NCBI GenBank assembly: GCA_963575745.1
Contig: CAUYUJ010003541.1
Span: forward strand, 1 to 64,000
Direction of reading: 5' to 3'
Source: Prorocentrum cordatum
Lineage: Eukaryota; Sar; Dinophyceae; Prorocentrales; Prorocentraceae
Length of the DNA: 64,000 nucleotides
Position numbers and translations under genes: made by a program. This document shows positions 40,877 through 52,095 of the stretch, piece after piece. Position 1 is the first letter of the stretch; every line of letters starts with the position of its first letter. The notes below the pieces were generated by a model. The model was given only the letters and a program-made list of their open reading frames with translations. It was not told the origin of the DNA and did not search any database.

Positions 40877-41440
40877 CATCATCATCATCATCATCTCCCC
40901 TCCTCCTCCTTCTCCTCCTCCTCCTCCTCCTCCTCCTGCTCTCCTCCTCCTCCTCCTTCTCCTCCTTCTTCTACCTTTTAGGAGTGGTCGAGACCTCTGA
41001 GGCCCGCGGATTGAAGAATCACGTCCTGGGATACCTACGAGTAGGAACCTCCCGGGAGCCCCCTAGCCTTCCGCCGCGAACTATCTCCCTCCTCCCCGAT
41101 CTTTCGTCCTACCCCCACCTCCCTCCTCCTCTTCCTCCCCCTCCTTCTCCCTCCTGCCTCCTTCCTCACCCCTCCTCCGTCCCCCTTCTCCTCCATCCAC
41201 CGTCTCTTCCTCGCACCTCCTTCTCCTCCAGATCACCCCACCCTCTCCCTCTTCACTCCTGTATCCCTTCTCCCTCCCCCTCCTCGCCTCATACCTCCTT
41301 TCTCCCCCCCCTCCCTCCTCCCCCTCCTCCCTCCACCCTCATTACCCTTGGCCCTTCTCCTCCTCCTACCCTCCCTCCTCCTCCTCTTCCTCCTCCTCCT
41401 CCTCCCTGCTCCTCCTCCTCCTCCTCCTCCCACGGCCGCG
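40671..41440. repeat. TCC and CAT arrays
   Basis: TCC repeats at 40680-40780, CAT repeats at 40785-40895, TCC repeats at 40900-40975, a short mixed patch, then C/T-rich sequence at 41090-41435. TCC-CAT order again as at 28098-30065. Confidence 0.8.
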
Positions 41441-41550
41441 CCCGCCCCTCAGTCGCGAGACATGGACTCCACCATCCTCCTGGAGGACCGGCGGGGGCGA
41501 GGTTGGCCGATCTCGTCTCGGGGGACGCCAGCCGGGCGATCATCGGGGGC

Positions 41551-41698
41551 GGAAAAGAGGGGGGGGATGGCTAGGGGGGGGTGGATATCATGGCGGGGGC
41601 CATCATGTTTCCCCAGATTTCATGGCGCCTCTTCTTCTTTCATTACGTGCCTGGCCCCCCCGCTGGGCCGCGCACATGCCGCCGGTCATGATTTGCAG
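41551..41698 (+). repeat. Dispersed repeat F, copy 1
   Basis: Shares GGGGG-ATATCATGGCGGGGGCC, CCCCAGAT-TCA-GGCGCCTCTTCTT and a block ending in CATGATTTGC with 60391-60532. A partial copy at 42786-42850 shares GGGGGTGGGATCATGG-CGGGGCC. Confidence 0.7.
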
Positions 41699-43322
41699 TG
41701 GCCGCTCCCCGGGGACGCCAGCCGGGCGACCACGGCGGCGGGGGGCTAGAGGATTCTTCGAGGGCGCGGCGAGGGCCGCAGCAAATCGCTCCAGAGCGTT
41801 CCGGAACGCTCGCAAAACATCGGGACTCCAGAGAGCATCGGGATTCAAAAGAGTCGCGACGGCCGAGTTCCGGGGCTCCCTCGTCGTCCGACGCCACATT
41901 TCATTGCGGCCTTGGCCCCCGCAGGACTCGACCCCTTCCCCTGGGCCAGCTGTCATCGTCGTCATGCTTCGAGGGGCCAGACCAATGTAAATCGTTCCAT
42001 AGCGTTCCGGAACGCTCTCGGGGCGTTTCGGGGCGCTCTGGAACGGCCGCGGCGCCCTGCACGCCCTCCAGAGCCTCTGGATCGCAGAGGCCCCGGAATT
42101 GTTCATGAGCTGGCAACTGGCACCCATGCCGACGCGAGCCCTAGATCTCTCGGGCTGGAATTCCGGTGTGGGGGCTATGGGTGTGCACAGTCGGACGGGG
42201 CCCCCGCTCGCACGGGAGCCCCTCTCGGGGTCCGACAGTCCGCGCCCATGTGTATAGCGCCATCACCTCCTCGCCCTTCCCCATTCCTCCCCCTGTTGGT
42301 TTGAGTGCGTGTGCTGTTCTTTCAGCAAGAAGCATCCCGGTCCGATGTTGTCTCGGTCCTGATTTCGTCGTGCTCCTCTGTGCCGCCGACATGGTTACGG
42401 ATTGAATGCTGGCGAAGATCGGCAGCAGTTCTAGCCCATTTTGAAGAGGGGCTTGTTGTCGGCGCCTCCCGCGGGCGTGGCCTATTCGAGAGGCAGAAAT
42501 CGCCGGCCCTACCGAGTGAGGCCCCCGTCGGTTGGGGACAGCTTCTGTTGCTGGGCATCGTGCCCATTCTTTCCGTAGCTAGCTCGGTCGTGCAAACGCG
42601 AGTATCGAGCGTTTCGGACGTCTGTGGCCTTGTCCGCGCCTTTGGGAGGCACCTCGACGCCGTGTTCGGATCCGCCAGCGGGAGTTTTGGTCGGAGCGCG
42701 CCCCCATGAGGGATCCAGAGGGCTCATCTTCCAGGAGGAAATGCCAGACCCCTCGGGGGCGTCGAAGTGCGGGGTGACGACCAGAGTCTAGGGGGGTGGG
42801 ATCATGGTCGGGGCCGAACTTTCCCCCGGGTCATGGCCTTCCCTCCTGCCTCTTCGTCTTCTTGTCCTTAGTATCATTATTGGATCGAGGTTTGTGGTAG
42901 GCAGGGCCCCTGGCGTCCACATTTCTCATCGTACCTCCGACTTTTGTGTAGACGTGCAGTTGCGGATTTGGGTAAGGGGGCGAGTGAGTAATCCGAAAGG
43001 GGCCGCTTATAACCTGTGTACATTAAGTATCCCCTCCTCCCCTAGAAACTAAGCGCGAGAAGCGCGATCCCAAAGGGTTTGCCGCAATGCCCGCGAGAGA
43101 CTGCGCGACAAATGGGCCCAGTCGTGCGAAAGAGGCGTGCGAAGACACGCGCTGGCCACGATATTCGCGTTTCCTTTCTCCCTGTCTCTCTCTTTTCTCT
43201 CTCCCCCATACGTGTAGTATGTTGTAACATATATTGTCACTGGCCGCAACGGTGAGATACAATGACCAGCTCACGAGGCCCCCCCGTCCGCGTAAAACGG
43301 TCAAGAGGGGGCGACCGGGGGG
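41699..43322. other. Non-repetitive sequence, no recognised gene
   Basis: 42305-42709 has a 134-codon + frame (for example LGIVPILSVASSVVQTRVSS) and an overlapping - frame; I cannot decide between them and see no known domain. Related CGTTCCGGAACGCTC palindromes occur at about 41797-41811 and 42003-42017. Confidence 0.3.
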
Positions 43323-43455
43323 GGCGAGCGTTCAAGGTTGATGCCTCCGCATCCTCCTGCAGGGTGACCCGAGGCGCCCCCCCGGCCGCGGGAAGCGGTC
43401 AATGGTGGCGCCCAGGGCTGGCGTTCAAGGTTGAAGCCTCCACATCCCCCTGCAA
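43323..43455 (+). repeat. Small tandem duplication, 93 bp
   Basis: GCGTTCAAGGTTGA-GCCTCC-CATCC-CCTGCA occurs at 43330 and 43423, with a G-rich lead before each. Confidence 0.7.
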
Positions 43456-43764
43456 TACGAAACATGAAGGCCACCCCGCAGTCCAGACAGCCATCGGCAC
43501 CACTTGAGGGCTTGAGCATATGCACAGTTCACGCCACATGGAAACTTGAACATCTGCGCACAGTGGTCGGACAGCCAAGAGCAGGATGCGCGTTACATTT
43601 CAGCACACATGCGCGCCAGGGAGGAACACCCAAGTCCCATATGCATCGTTCCCGTTCTTTGTTGCGGGCTCGTCGAACCAAGCTGTCCGGAGCCATTGTG
43701 GCTCGAAAAAAGGGCCGAAACGCAACGCAATTGCCAGCCGATGCGAACAATCTTCCGCATAAAC

Positions 43765-44781
43765 ATGGCGTTAGAGATGGATGCTCGGTTGGGCAAGCTG
43801 CTTCCCAAACACGGTGTCGACGACAAGGTGTTTCAGTACCTGAAGGCAAAACAGATGATAACAATCTTCAAATTCGCTGGCCTAGCGGACTCGAAGGCCG
43901 ATGTCGGCGAGGGCATTTGTACCCCTGCGGAATTGGATGCGTCCGACAGGCCGGTGTGCCAGCCGGTAAAGGCTGCGTGGCAAGAGGCCGAAGCCCTGGT
44001 AATTGGTGGGCTGGAACTCCCCAAGAAGGGTAAGTTCGGTGACTGGGACGACCTAGTGGACCCTGAGGTGCGTGCCAAGAAGATAAACACGTTTGCGGAG
44101 TACTACCATATCCGTTTGCCAGCCCACCTCTTCGGAAACGATGCGTTGATGGGGCGTTCGGTGCGAGAGCACGAGAGCAAGGCTTCCACGGTGCACGACC
44201 TCAGGAAGGCGCGCGCCTTTGACAACGACGCCGCGCAGTGCAGGCCTGATGACAACGACATGTCGGCCCACGCTTTCGCCTGCCAGCACCGCGCCCTCAT
44301 GAACGCAATGGCATGGGCTTCCGCGCCGGACTGGGCGGCGGCGGAGTGGTCGGTGCTGCTGGACGACCACGAGTGGGTCGTGCTCAAGGTGTAAAAGAAG
44401 AACAACGGGCGCCTCCCCAGCGTGGAGGCCGCGAGGCGCGCGGACCAGCACGCGCGCGCGAAGTGGGTGCACGCCGTGCGCAACGACAAGATTTTCACGG
44501 ACGCCGCGAAGGAGTGCAGGACCGAGTGGGTCTCCCTGTTCGCAGAGCTCCACGCTGACCGGGCCGCCGCTGGCAGCCATGGCGAAGGGGCCCCTGCGCC
44601 AGCTAATAAGGCCCGCGCGGCCCTCGAGACGGTCGCGGCTGACAACTCGGGCAAGGAGTTCTGCAAGTTCTGCAACAACGGCAAGCACAACTACGGCAAG
44701 CGGTGCATGTTCAAGCACGCCTGCAACGTCGAGGGGTGCGGGGTTGAGCGCCCAGCGCGCGATGAAGAGTTCCACCCGTGA
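43765..44781 (+). pseudogene. Gag-like gene with C-terminal Cys/His cluster, one TAA
   Basis: The start is the ATG at 43765 (MALEMDARLGK). One frame runs to TGA at 44779, broken by a single TAA at 44392-44394. The protein, about 338 residues, is mostly helical in character (for example DLRKARAFDNDAAQ) and ends in CKFCNNGKHNYGKRCMFKH, then ACNVEGC. C-x2-C-x10-C-x3-H plus the further Cys pair resembles CCCH RNA-binding fingers of retroelement Gag or ORF1 proteins. I do not recognise the rest, and no RT follows within the window. It is likely a retroelement-derived or RNA-binding gene. The TAA separates the helical part from the finger, so a product without the finger is possible. Confidence 0.5.
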
Positions 44782-45300
44782 TCCCCCGGTAATGGGGGGC
44801 GCTCGCCCTCGGTAGAGTGGGGCCAGCGATGCTCGAGTGAAGATACTTGCGCGCCGCGCGCGCAGCGTGTGAGAGAGCTGTCGCCGGCGTCGAAACAACA
44901 TTCAGGACCCCCGCCGCCAGGGCAATCCCCCTTTCAGCAGTGGCGCTGGGGGGCACGGGGGTGGGCGTGCTTCATTCTGCCTTTGCGGGGGTGATTCTGC
45001 TGCGTTCTGCCACCGGGCGCATTTTTGGCCTTGGGCGGACATGGACGCAGCAGCGCGCTCCATTACGCCTTTGTGGGCGCTCCTTACGCCAGCGGCATCC
45101 TCCTCCTCCTCCTCCTCCTCGTCCGCCTCCTCCTCCTCCTCCTCCTCCTCTTCCTCCTCCTGCTCCTCCTCCTCCTCCTCCTCCTCCTGATCCTCTTCCT
45201 CCTTCTCCTCCTCCCCTCCTCCTCCTCCTCTCTCTCCTCCTCCTCCTCCTCCCTCCTCCTCCTCCTCCTCCTCCTCCTCCTCCTCCTCCTCCCTCCTCCC
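44782..45300. repeat. TCC array with short lead
   Basis: 44782-45093 is non-repetitive without known domain. 45094-45300 is TCC array ending in CTCCCAG, a possible 3' splice site on the + strand. The GC-rich sequence after it (45304-45490) has no recognisable protein. Confidence 0.6.
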
Positions 45301-45544
45301 AGGGTCCGCATATGTGGCGCGCCCTCTGGCGGTGTACGTGCCAGCTGGGGTGGTGGCAGGCCCAGTGCCGCCGTGGGGGAGGCGGCCTGCGCCCCCTCGT
45401 GGTTTTGGCAGCGGGACTCTTGCGCGCGGGAGGAGCCGCTGGCGTGCGCACCAGACTGTCAGCGCAGAGCGCCCGGATCGGCGGCGAGCGAAGGGGGTGG
45501 GGGTGGGGGGGGGGGGGGGGGGCGAGAAGCACGATTTTCTTTCT

Positions 45545-45925
45545 TCAGAAGGCAGCGGCGAGCGGAGGGGGAGCGGGCGAGAGGCAGGAGGCCTTCTCAG
45601 TCAGAAGCATCCGCGCCCTCTGGAAAGTCTCCTGTGGCGAACGAGGGGGGGGGGGGGGGGGGCGAGAGGCAGGAGGTCGTCGAAGAGGGCGGCGGGACTT
45701 CTCAGAAGCATTCGCGCCCTCTGTGAAGGCTCCTGCGGCGAGCGAGGGGGTGGGTGGGGAGCGGAGCGAGAAACAGGAGGCCTTCGCAGAGGGCGGCGGG
45801 ACTTTTCAGAAGCACTCGCGTTCTCTGGGGAGTTTCCTGTGGCGAGCAAGGGGGGGGCGGGAAGCAGGAGGCCTTCGCAGAGGGCGGCGGGACTTCTCAG
45901 AAGCCCTTGCGCCCTCTGGGAAGTT
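45545..45925 (+). repeat. Tandem repeat, about 100 bp unit
   Basis: At least four units of GCGAG-GAGG(G)n, GAGAGGCAGGAGGCCTTCGC, AGAGGGCGGCGGGACTTCTC, AGAAGCATTCGCGCCCTCTG and GGAAGTCTCCTG. The units differ at several positions each. A related single unit in the opposite orientation is at about 50165-50255. Confidence 0.75.
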
Positions 45926-46914
45926 GCCCTGCTGCTTGCGTAGAAGAATTCCCCAGGGGCTGGGGGGGACTTCCAGGCCCTCTGAAAAGGCCCGCCATTT
46001 TTCACTTTTCCCCCTTCGTTCGCTGCTGATTGGATTTCCCGGGTTCGGGACGTCCTGTTGCGAAAGCGTAATCTTCCTCACCCTCATTGGTTTTCCTTCT
46101 TTACACATAACTGCACATCGTCGAGCTATGAGCATGTGGCCCTGAAGTTTGGACTGCACAGCCGCTGCAAAGTTTAGCTTTTACCCCAGCGCCGCGCGCA
46201 TTGATTCAGAAAGTTGGCGACGGTGTCGCTAGGAGGGTGCGTAGTCTTCGAAATGCAGCTCTCACGTGAACACCGTGCGCATGATCTACACAAGTTTGCA
46301 ACAGTTAAGCGGGTGTTGGCGGCATCTGTTACCCAAAATGTTGCCTCGTTTTGGTGCCGCGCGCATTCGCCCAAACAGTTCGCAACCGGGGCACGGATGG
46401 AGGGCGGTACCTTCAAACATGAGGCAATCGCTCGAGACATGAGGAAGTATGCGACCATAGTTTCACTTTTGTGTGATGACTACACGGGTGGAGAGGTGTT
46501 CCTTGTCGGGAGCAGGCTCCCGCTTGATAGTGTCTCTGTGTCTGACCAGCACCATGTCACGAAATGTTCCGTGCTTCGCGTACTCCCGCCAGCCCATCAA
46601 GTAACATATCGCCAAGCGAGTTGCTATGATCAGGGGAGTGCAGAACCACGCGGTGCAGCAACCAGCTTGGAAATGTTGTCTCGGATGTCTTTTGGGGCCA
46701 TCTTTTTTTTTTGCGGGGCTTGTTGGGGCACTCACAGTGACCTTTTTGGGGCGTCTTGGGGCCTTTTTGAAGCTCCCTGGGGGGGGCGTCCGGGATGCCT
46801 CTGGGGATCGTTTTGGCCCCCGTGGCCTAAAAGGAGGGGGGTCCTGAATTTAGGTTTCCCCGTCAGAGGGTCGCACATTCCGTCTTGGGGCCCTCATTGA
46901 GCCCCTCTCGGAGC
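45926..46914. other. Unassigned sequence with GGGGCCT-type repeats
   Basis: 46690-46850 has loosely repeated TTGGGGC-CTTTTTGGGG units, resembling 55780-56000. No gene recognised. Confidence 0.4.
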
Positions 46915-47161
46915 GTCCTCTTCCTCCTCCCTCCTCCTCCTCTTCCTCCTTCTCTTCCTCCTCTTCCTCCTCATCCACCATCCTCCTCCTCCTCCTCCTC
47001 CTCCTCCTCCTCCTCCTCCTCCTCTTCTTCCTCCTCCCCTCCTCCTCCTCCTCCTCCTCCTCCTCTTCCTCCTCCTCCTCCTCCTCCTCCTCCTCCTCCT
47101 CCTCCTCCTCCTCCTCCCTCTCCGTCCCCTTCTCATCCTCTTCTTTCCCCCCTCGCTCGAG
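46915..47161. repeat. TCC array before PPR piece
   Basis: TCC repeats over about 240 bp, then a short C/T-rich lead ending TCGAG immediately before ATGGTGGTCG. This fits a polypyrimidine tract and a 3' splice site, but a start codon is also there. Confidence 0.7.
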
Positions 47162-47470
47162 ATGGTGGTCGTGCAACTGGAGCCCAGTATCATCACCTAC
47201 GGCGCCGTGAACAGCGAGTGCGAGAAGAGCAGGCGTTGCCAGAGGCAGCCGGCAATGGCGCTGCTGAGCGAGATGGCAGACGTGAAGCTGGAGCCCAACA
47301 TCATCACCTACAACGCCCTGAGCAGCGCGTGCGAGAAGAGCAGGCGTTGGCAGTGGCAGCAGGCTGTGGCGCTGCTGAACGAGACGGCAGACGTGAAGCT
47401 GGAGCCCAACACCATCACGTACGGCACCCTGAACAGCGCGTGCGAGAAGAACACGCGTTCGCAGTGGCAG
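47162..47470 (+). CDS. PPR protein fragment (three repeats)
   Basis: The + frame from 47162 reads three pentatricopeptide repeats of 36 residues: (LEPSIITYGAV...SECEKS), (LEPNIITYNAL...SACEKS) and (LEPNTITYGTL...SACEKN). The 'LEPN-ITY-A...ACEK' form is the one I know from dinoflagellate PPR proteins. PPR proteins bind organelle RNA in sequence-specific fashion. The repeats in DNA have a 108-base period, so other frames also show an internal repeat. After 47470 the frame becomes Ala/Arg-rich, while another frame (ending 47658 with VDLAVPSDDDL) may be the true tail after a shift or intron. Only a fragment of a normally longer gene is present. Confidence 0.65.
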
Positions 47471-48420
47471 CTGTCCTCGAGGGCAGCGGCAGGGAGTGCA
47501 GTGGCCGCGGCAGTGGCACGGTGGGAAGAGATGGAGAGCACGACGACGGCAGTGGCAGCACGATGGAAGGAGGAGGGGGCGGCAGTGGCAGCATCGTGGG
47601 AGAAGAGGGAGGGCCAGGCGGTGTGGACCTGGCGGTCCCTTCCGACGACGACTTGTAAGGAAGCCGGGGGGGAGGGGAAAAGAACAACAACAAATGTTCG
47701 CTTCTCCCCCCCCCGTTCGCTTCCTCCCCTCTCATGGCGGCAGCGCCCGGCACTGCGCGGCTTCGGCCCGGTGCCGGGCGCTGCACCTTGCCGCCTCGGC
47801 GGCCCCGCTCGCCATGGCGCTGCGCGGCTCAGGCCCGGCCCTCGGCAATGCGGATGTCAGCGCATCGTGGGTGGCTGCTGCCCGTCTACACGCGCTGACG
47901 GTGCAGGACAGATTTTCTCCCTGCACTCCACCGACATCCTGTCGGTCACGAACGGCCCCCTCGTTTGTGGCCGCACCGCAAGCAAGCTGCAACCTGGTCG
48001 TGGATTGGACTACCACCCCGGGCCTCATCCGCATCACCTGGTGGCACAACGTTGCACATCGCTTTCGTGGTGTTCCTCTTCTTCCTGGGCCTCCTCTGCA
48101 TCATCCGGCGGCACATCGTTGCTCATCGCCTTCGTGGTGTTCTTTTCTCTCCTGGGCGTCGACCTGGTCAAGTGGCGACGTGCCGTTGACGGCAACACCT
48201 GCTCCTTCGCCTTCCGGGTCTTCGCCCCCGATCCCTGTCCGCGGCGTACCTTTTCCTGTGCAATCTCTTCGGCACCGCCTGCACCCCGGGCTCCGCCCGC
48301 TCCGGCCGCCTGAGGCCCCGCCTTCCTGTGCCCTGTCTCCCTAATTATAGCTGCGCGCAGCCCGCGTAGATTTTAGCGGAAGAGGTTCGCTCTCGCCCCG
48401 CCGACCAAAAAAATGTTTCT
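47471..48420. other. Possible PPR tail, then unassigned sequence
   Basis: Two + frames cover 47471-48344; the GGCAGTGGCAGCA repeat at 47490-47610 makes both unreliable. The string CATCGTTGC...CGCCTTCGTGGTGTTC occurs twice (48047-48080 and 48113-48146), a 66-base duplication. Confidence 0.3.
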
Positions 48421-48740
48421 GTCTCTCTGCGTTGGCGCCCCGCCCTCCGCTTCCCCTTTTTATCCCCCTCTCACCTTCCTTCCTCTCTGCTGATCATTAT
48501 CCTCACCCTCTCCTCCTCCTTGCCCTCCTCCTCCTCCTCCTTCTCCTCCTCCTCCCCCTTTTCCTCTTCCCCCTCCGTCATCTTCCCCCTCCCTCCTCCT
48601 ATTCCCCATCCATTCCTTTTTTCTTCCGCCTCCTACTCCTAGCCTCCCTGTAGCTGCATCCCCACGCGGGCTGGTGGCCCCCCCCACCGATCGCCCGCGC
48701 CGCCAGGAGACCATCGTCAACCCAGGCACCACGCGTCGAA
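48421..48740. repeat. C/T-rich tract
   Basis: TCC/CTT-rich over 48460-48640, then GC-rich. No gene. Confidence 0.7.
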
Positions 48741-49133
48741 ATGTCTGCCGACGACGACGACGATGTCCTGCTCGTCCTCGTCACCGTTGTCCTTTTCCGC
48801 CTTTGGAGTGTCCGGTCATGGACACCGAGTCGCACCGCAGTCATGCAGCTCCCCCGCCGAAGGCTTTCGGAAACTGGGGAAGACAGCGGGAAGCAGCAAA
48901 AGGTCGTCGAATACGCCGATGCCCGCCCAGGTCTAGGCCCCGCAGATGGGGTCGGAGTCGATGGGATCCCAGGATCGCTCCGCATGGCCGATGCATCGAC
49001 TACGCGGTTCCATGTGGAACCAAAACTTCTCCACGCCGATGGCGCCGATGCATCACCGACGTCGCCGATGCATCGCCGATGCATTGGCTATTCGGCGCGC
49101 TCCTCCGACCCCATCAACCCGGACTCCATGTAG
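48741..49133 (+). CDS. Weak candidate ORF with one hydrophobic segment
   Basis: From an ATG at 48741 the 130-codon frame starts with an Asp run, then LLVLVTVVLFRLW, which could be a membrane segment. The second half overlaps repeats of GCCGATGCATC. A - strand frame of similar length covers it. No family recognised, so this is only a possibility. Confidence 0.15.
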   Translation: MSADDDDDVLLVLVTVVLFRLWSVRSWTPSRTAVMQLPRRRLSETGEDSGKQQKVVEYADARPGLGPADGVGVDGIPGSLRMADASTTRFHVEPKLLHADGADASPTSPMHRRCIGYSARSSDPINPDSM

Positions 49134-49589
49134 GAGGCCCCATACCAAGGCAGATGGCAGCGAGCGCCCTATGTGCCTGTCATTCTGGCGCGGGCCTTGA
49201 GCGCAACGGTGTGTTCAGCGAGAGCCCCGTTTCAGAAAGTTACCCCCCCCCGCTCCGTGCAATCAAGGTACTGGTGTGCGGAAGAACGAACGCGTGAGCC
49301 CGAAACTCCAAAAAAAGGGGCGGCATCCTGCCCGTGCAGGGGCAATGGCGGTGCTTCGGATTTCTGGACGCCGAGTCGGCGTCACCCCCACATATTGATA
49401 ATATGTGTGCGTCGCCCCCCACCCCACCGCGCCCCTCCCCACAGGGGCGACGCGCGCACCAAGACTTCCTATAGTATATGCGTCGTGGCGGGCACGTTCT
49501 GGCCACACCGTTGGGAAAACTACCTATATGATTAGATGGGTATACTATATGTTCAGGTCGGACGCGCGCCTCCAAGGAGGACATGTCGG

Positions 49590-49806
49590 GCGTTCCAGAA
49601 AAGGGCTTGCCTTCGAGGGCCGAAGGACTTGTCATCTCTTTCGCGGCGGAAGGCCTCGGAAGGGCGTCGGAAGGTCGGCGGAAGTAGAATGAGGCCGCCT
49701 CCGCTGGCGGAAGCCGGCGGAAGGGCGGCGGAAGGCGGGTGAAGTAAACGTGTGCCTGCCCCCAAGAGATGAACACGTTTTTGGGTCCAGGGTTTCCGGA
49801 ACCGCC
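49590..49806 (+). repeat. Dispersed repeat E, copy 1
   Basis: Matches 53364-53585: GGGCGTTCCA-AAAAGGGC, GAAGGA-TTGTC-TCT, GCGGCGGAA, GAAGCCGGCGG-AGG, CCCCAAGAGATGA and GGGTCCAGGGTTT-CGGAA-CCGCC. The GCGGAAG strings inside each copy are a minisatellite of 7-15 bases. Confidence 0.65.
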
Positions 49807-50559
49807 CATATAGCGCTCATGCGTCAAAGCGTCCCAGTGAGGACGTTTCATGCCCGAGCCACATACCGAAACACAAGGATCGCCCTCCCCGTCCCTGTAA
49901 TGCAAGGCAAGATGGCGCGCGAGGCGCGCGAAGGGCGAACCAGCTCTGGAAATCGGCGGCGCTATCGAAGGGGGGAACTGAGAAGAAGACCATCGATTCT
50001 CTTCAGCGCGAGAAAGGGGTCAGTTTTCGGCCTCCAGGTCTTCGAAGGTTTTCGGAACTTCGTGTTGGTCCTCGGCGGCTTCCCAGCCTCGGGATGCGTT
50101 CCCGCGGCTGCGTCTCGCCGAGAGCGTTCGTCTTGGAGAAGTTGTCTTCGTCTCCGGGGAAGGCTCAGGAAACTTCAGAAGGCCGCGGGGTGTTCCAAGC
50201 CGTCTGAGAAGGCTCCCTCCTTTTCGCTTCCCCCCCCCTCGTTCGCCGCCAGGAAAAGGCATTGTAGGGGGCTGCGGCGGTTGACATCGAACGGGCGCGC
50301 TGCCAGAGCTTCGTTTGGAAAGCAGGCTGCCGTACACCTGTGCAACGGTCGCAGGCTTGCGCACCGATCAGAAGTCTTGGGAAAATGCGTACATGCTCGT
50401 GGACTCCAGATTCCGCCCAAGAAATTCAAGAATATGGAACGGACCCTAATTAGGCGTTTTCTTGGGGCTTCATTCTTCGTAGAGTGTTCGTATACCTGGA
50501 TCTGGATTGCTGTTTAAGAAAACGCTTCGGGCGAAGTCCTGGCCTGAAAGTTTCTTCAC
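49807..50559. other. Unassigned sequence
   Basis: A 255-codon + frame (49750-50517) has mixed composition but no domain; it also covers repeat E and a reverse unit of the 45545 family. I do not call it a gene. Confidence 0.3.
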
Positions 50560-51050
50560 CCTGAGCAGAGGATGTGCGCTTCGCTCAGTCGAGAGCCCCA
50601 GTTTGACGCCCCCTTCCCCCACCCAATCCTGTCAGCGGCTGCAAGCTTTTCAGACGAGTCTGCGCGTCGCTGAGGCGAGAGCCCCGTTTTGAAAACCATT
50701 GTCGCAGCTGTTGCAGGTGTGTGTGTATGTGTGACGAATGTGCGCTGGGCTCAGGCGGGACCGCCATTCTGAAAAAAAGACCGCCCTCTATTCTTAGAAG
50801 TAGCTCAAATTTGTACAACAACTATAGGCAACATCCGAACGATCACCCATCGTGCTGTGGTCATCACAACACAGACATATGTGTTCAGCTGGTGCAAGTT
50901 AAGGCGAGTGGCTGAGGCGAGGGCCTCATTTTGAAAACGGCCGCAGCTTCCTTGCAGTTATTGCAGGCGTGTGCGACGACCGTGCACGCCTCGAAGGCGA
51001 GAGCCGCCATGCTGAACACGCCTAACCCCTCGGTCCGTGCAGCTGCTGCA
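50560..51050 (+). repeat. Degenerate repeat with GAGGCGAGAGCC core
   Basis: At least four diverged units contain TGTGCG(C/A)-TC-CTGAGGCGAGAGCC, TTTTGAAAAC-and GCAGC-TTGCAGG (around 50575, 50662, 50735, 50905 and 50985), spaced roughly 75-170 bases. No coding potential seen. Confidence 0.5.
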
Positions 51051-51179
51051 TCTCCCAAGCTTCCTGACGTTGCATGGCGAGGAAGTCTGAGGACAACCGC
51101 CCGACCCGCGCTGCCGACGCGCATGGGGGTGCGACAGGGAGGGGTTGCTTGCAGCGAGAATGGAGGGGGGAAGGAGCGC

Positions 51180-52055
51180 AGGAGACTGGGCAGGAGGAGG
51201 AGGAGGCGGAGGAGGAGGGAAGAGGAGGAGGAGGAGGGAAGAAGAGGAGGAGGAGGAGGAGGAGTAGGAGGAGGACGAGGAGGAGGAGGAGGCAAGAGGA
51301 GGAGGAGGAGGAGGAGGGAAGGAATGGAGGAAGAGGGGGAGAAGGGACAGCAGAGGCTACCCGCGTCCCGACATGGGTGCCTGCGCGCCGCCGCAGCAGC
51401 CTGCAAGCACGCACCCGCGGGGGGGAACGTCACCCTGCGACTGGCAGTCGCCCAAGGGCCTTCGGCCGTGCCCGGGTCGTGAGCGCGGGGTCGCTCGGGG
51501 GCCTCGCTGGGTCTCCTGGGGCGGCCGGTCGCTCTTGCTGGAGGCCCACGGGGAAGCTTTCGGGGCGTGGGCCTCTACTAGGTGGCCTCCCCGGGGAGCC
51601 GCGCCCGTGCCGCAGGGCGTCGATCTGCAGCCCCTTTTCGGGCCTGGGGCGCACCTGCCTGGGCGCGTCTCGCCAGTCCCACGAAGGAGACGGAGGAGGA
51701 GGAGGAGGAGGAGGAGGAGGCCGAGGAGCAGGATCATCAGGAGGAGGAGGAGGAGCAGGAGGATGCGAAGGAGGAAAATGCAGCGGAGCCAGGGGCATGA
51801 GATTTCGCAGCAGGGGGAGCAGGAGGAGGACGAGGAGGATTACGAGGAGGAGGAGGAGGAGGAGGAAGAGGGTGTGAAGGAAGATGCGAAGGAGCATGCG
51901 AAGGAGGAGCAGGAGCAGCCTCTGGGAGGAGAGAGCGCGGAGGAGGCTGCAGAGGAGGATGCAGAGGAGGAGGAGGAGGAGGAGGAGGAGGAGGAGGAGC
52001 AGCAGCAGCAGCAGCAAGCTTGCCGGTTTGCCCCCTTTCCCCCCGTTCCCCCCCG

Positions 52056-52091
<36 letters not shown>

Positions 52092-52095
52092 GCGC
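51180..52095. repeat. GGA arrays and C homopolymer
   Basis: GGA repeats at 51190-51335, mixed sequence, GGA repeats at 51690-52005, then CAGCAGCAG and a C run of about 45 bases at 52043-52090 broken by a few other bases. Frames are compositional. Confidence 0.8.

Noticed and set aside
52043-52090. Assembly gap or artefact at the C run
   Set aside because: A run of about 45 C bases is unusual, but neighbouring homopolymers and arrays show that such runs are common here; read depth would be needed to decide.
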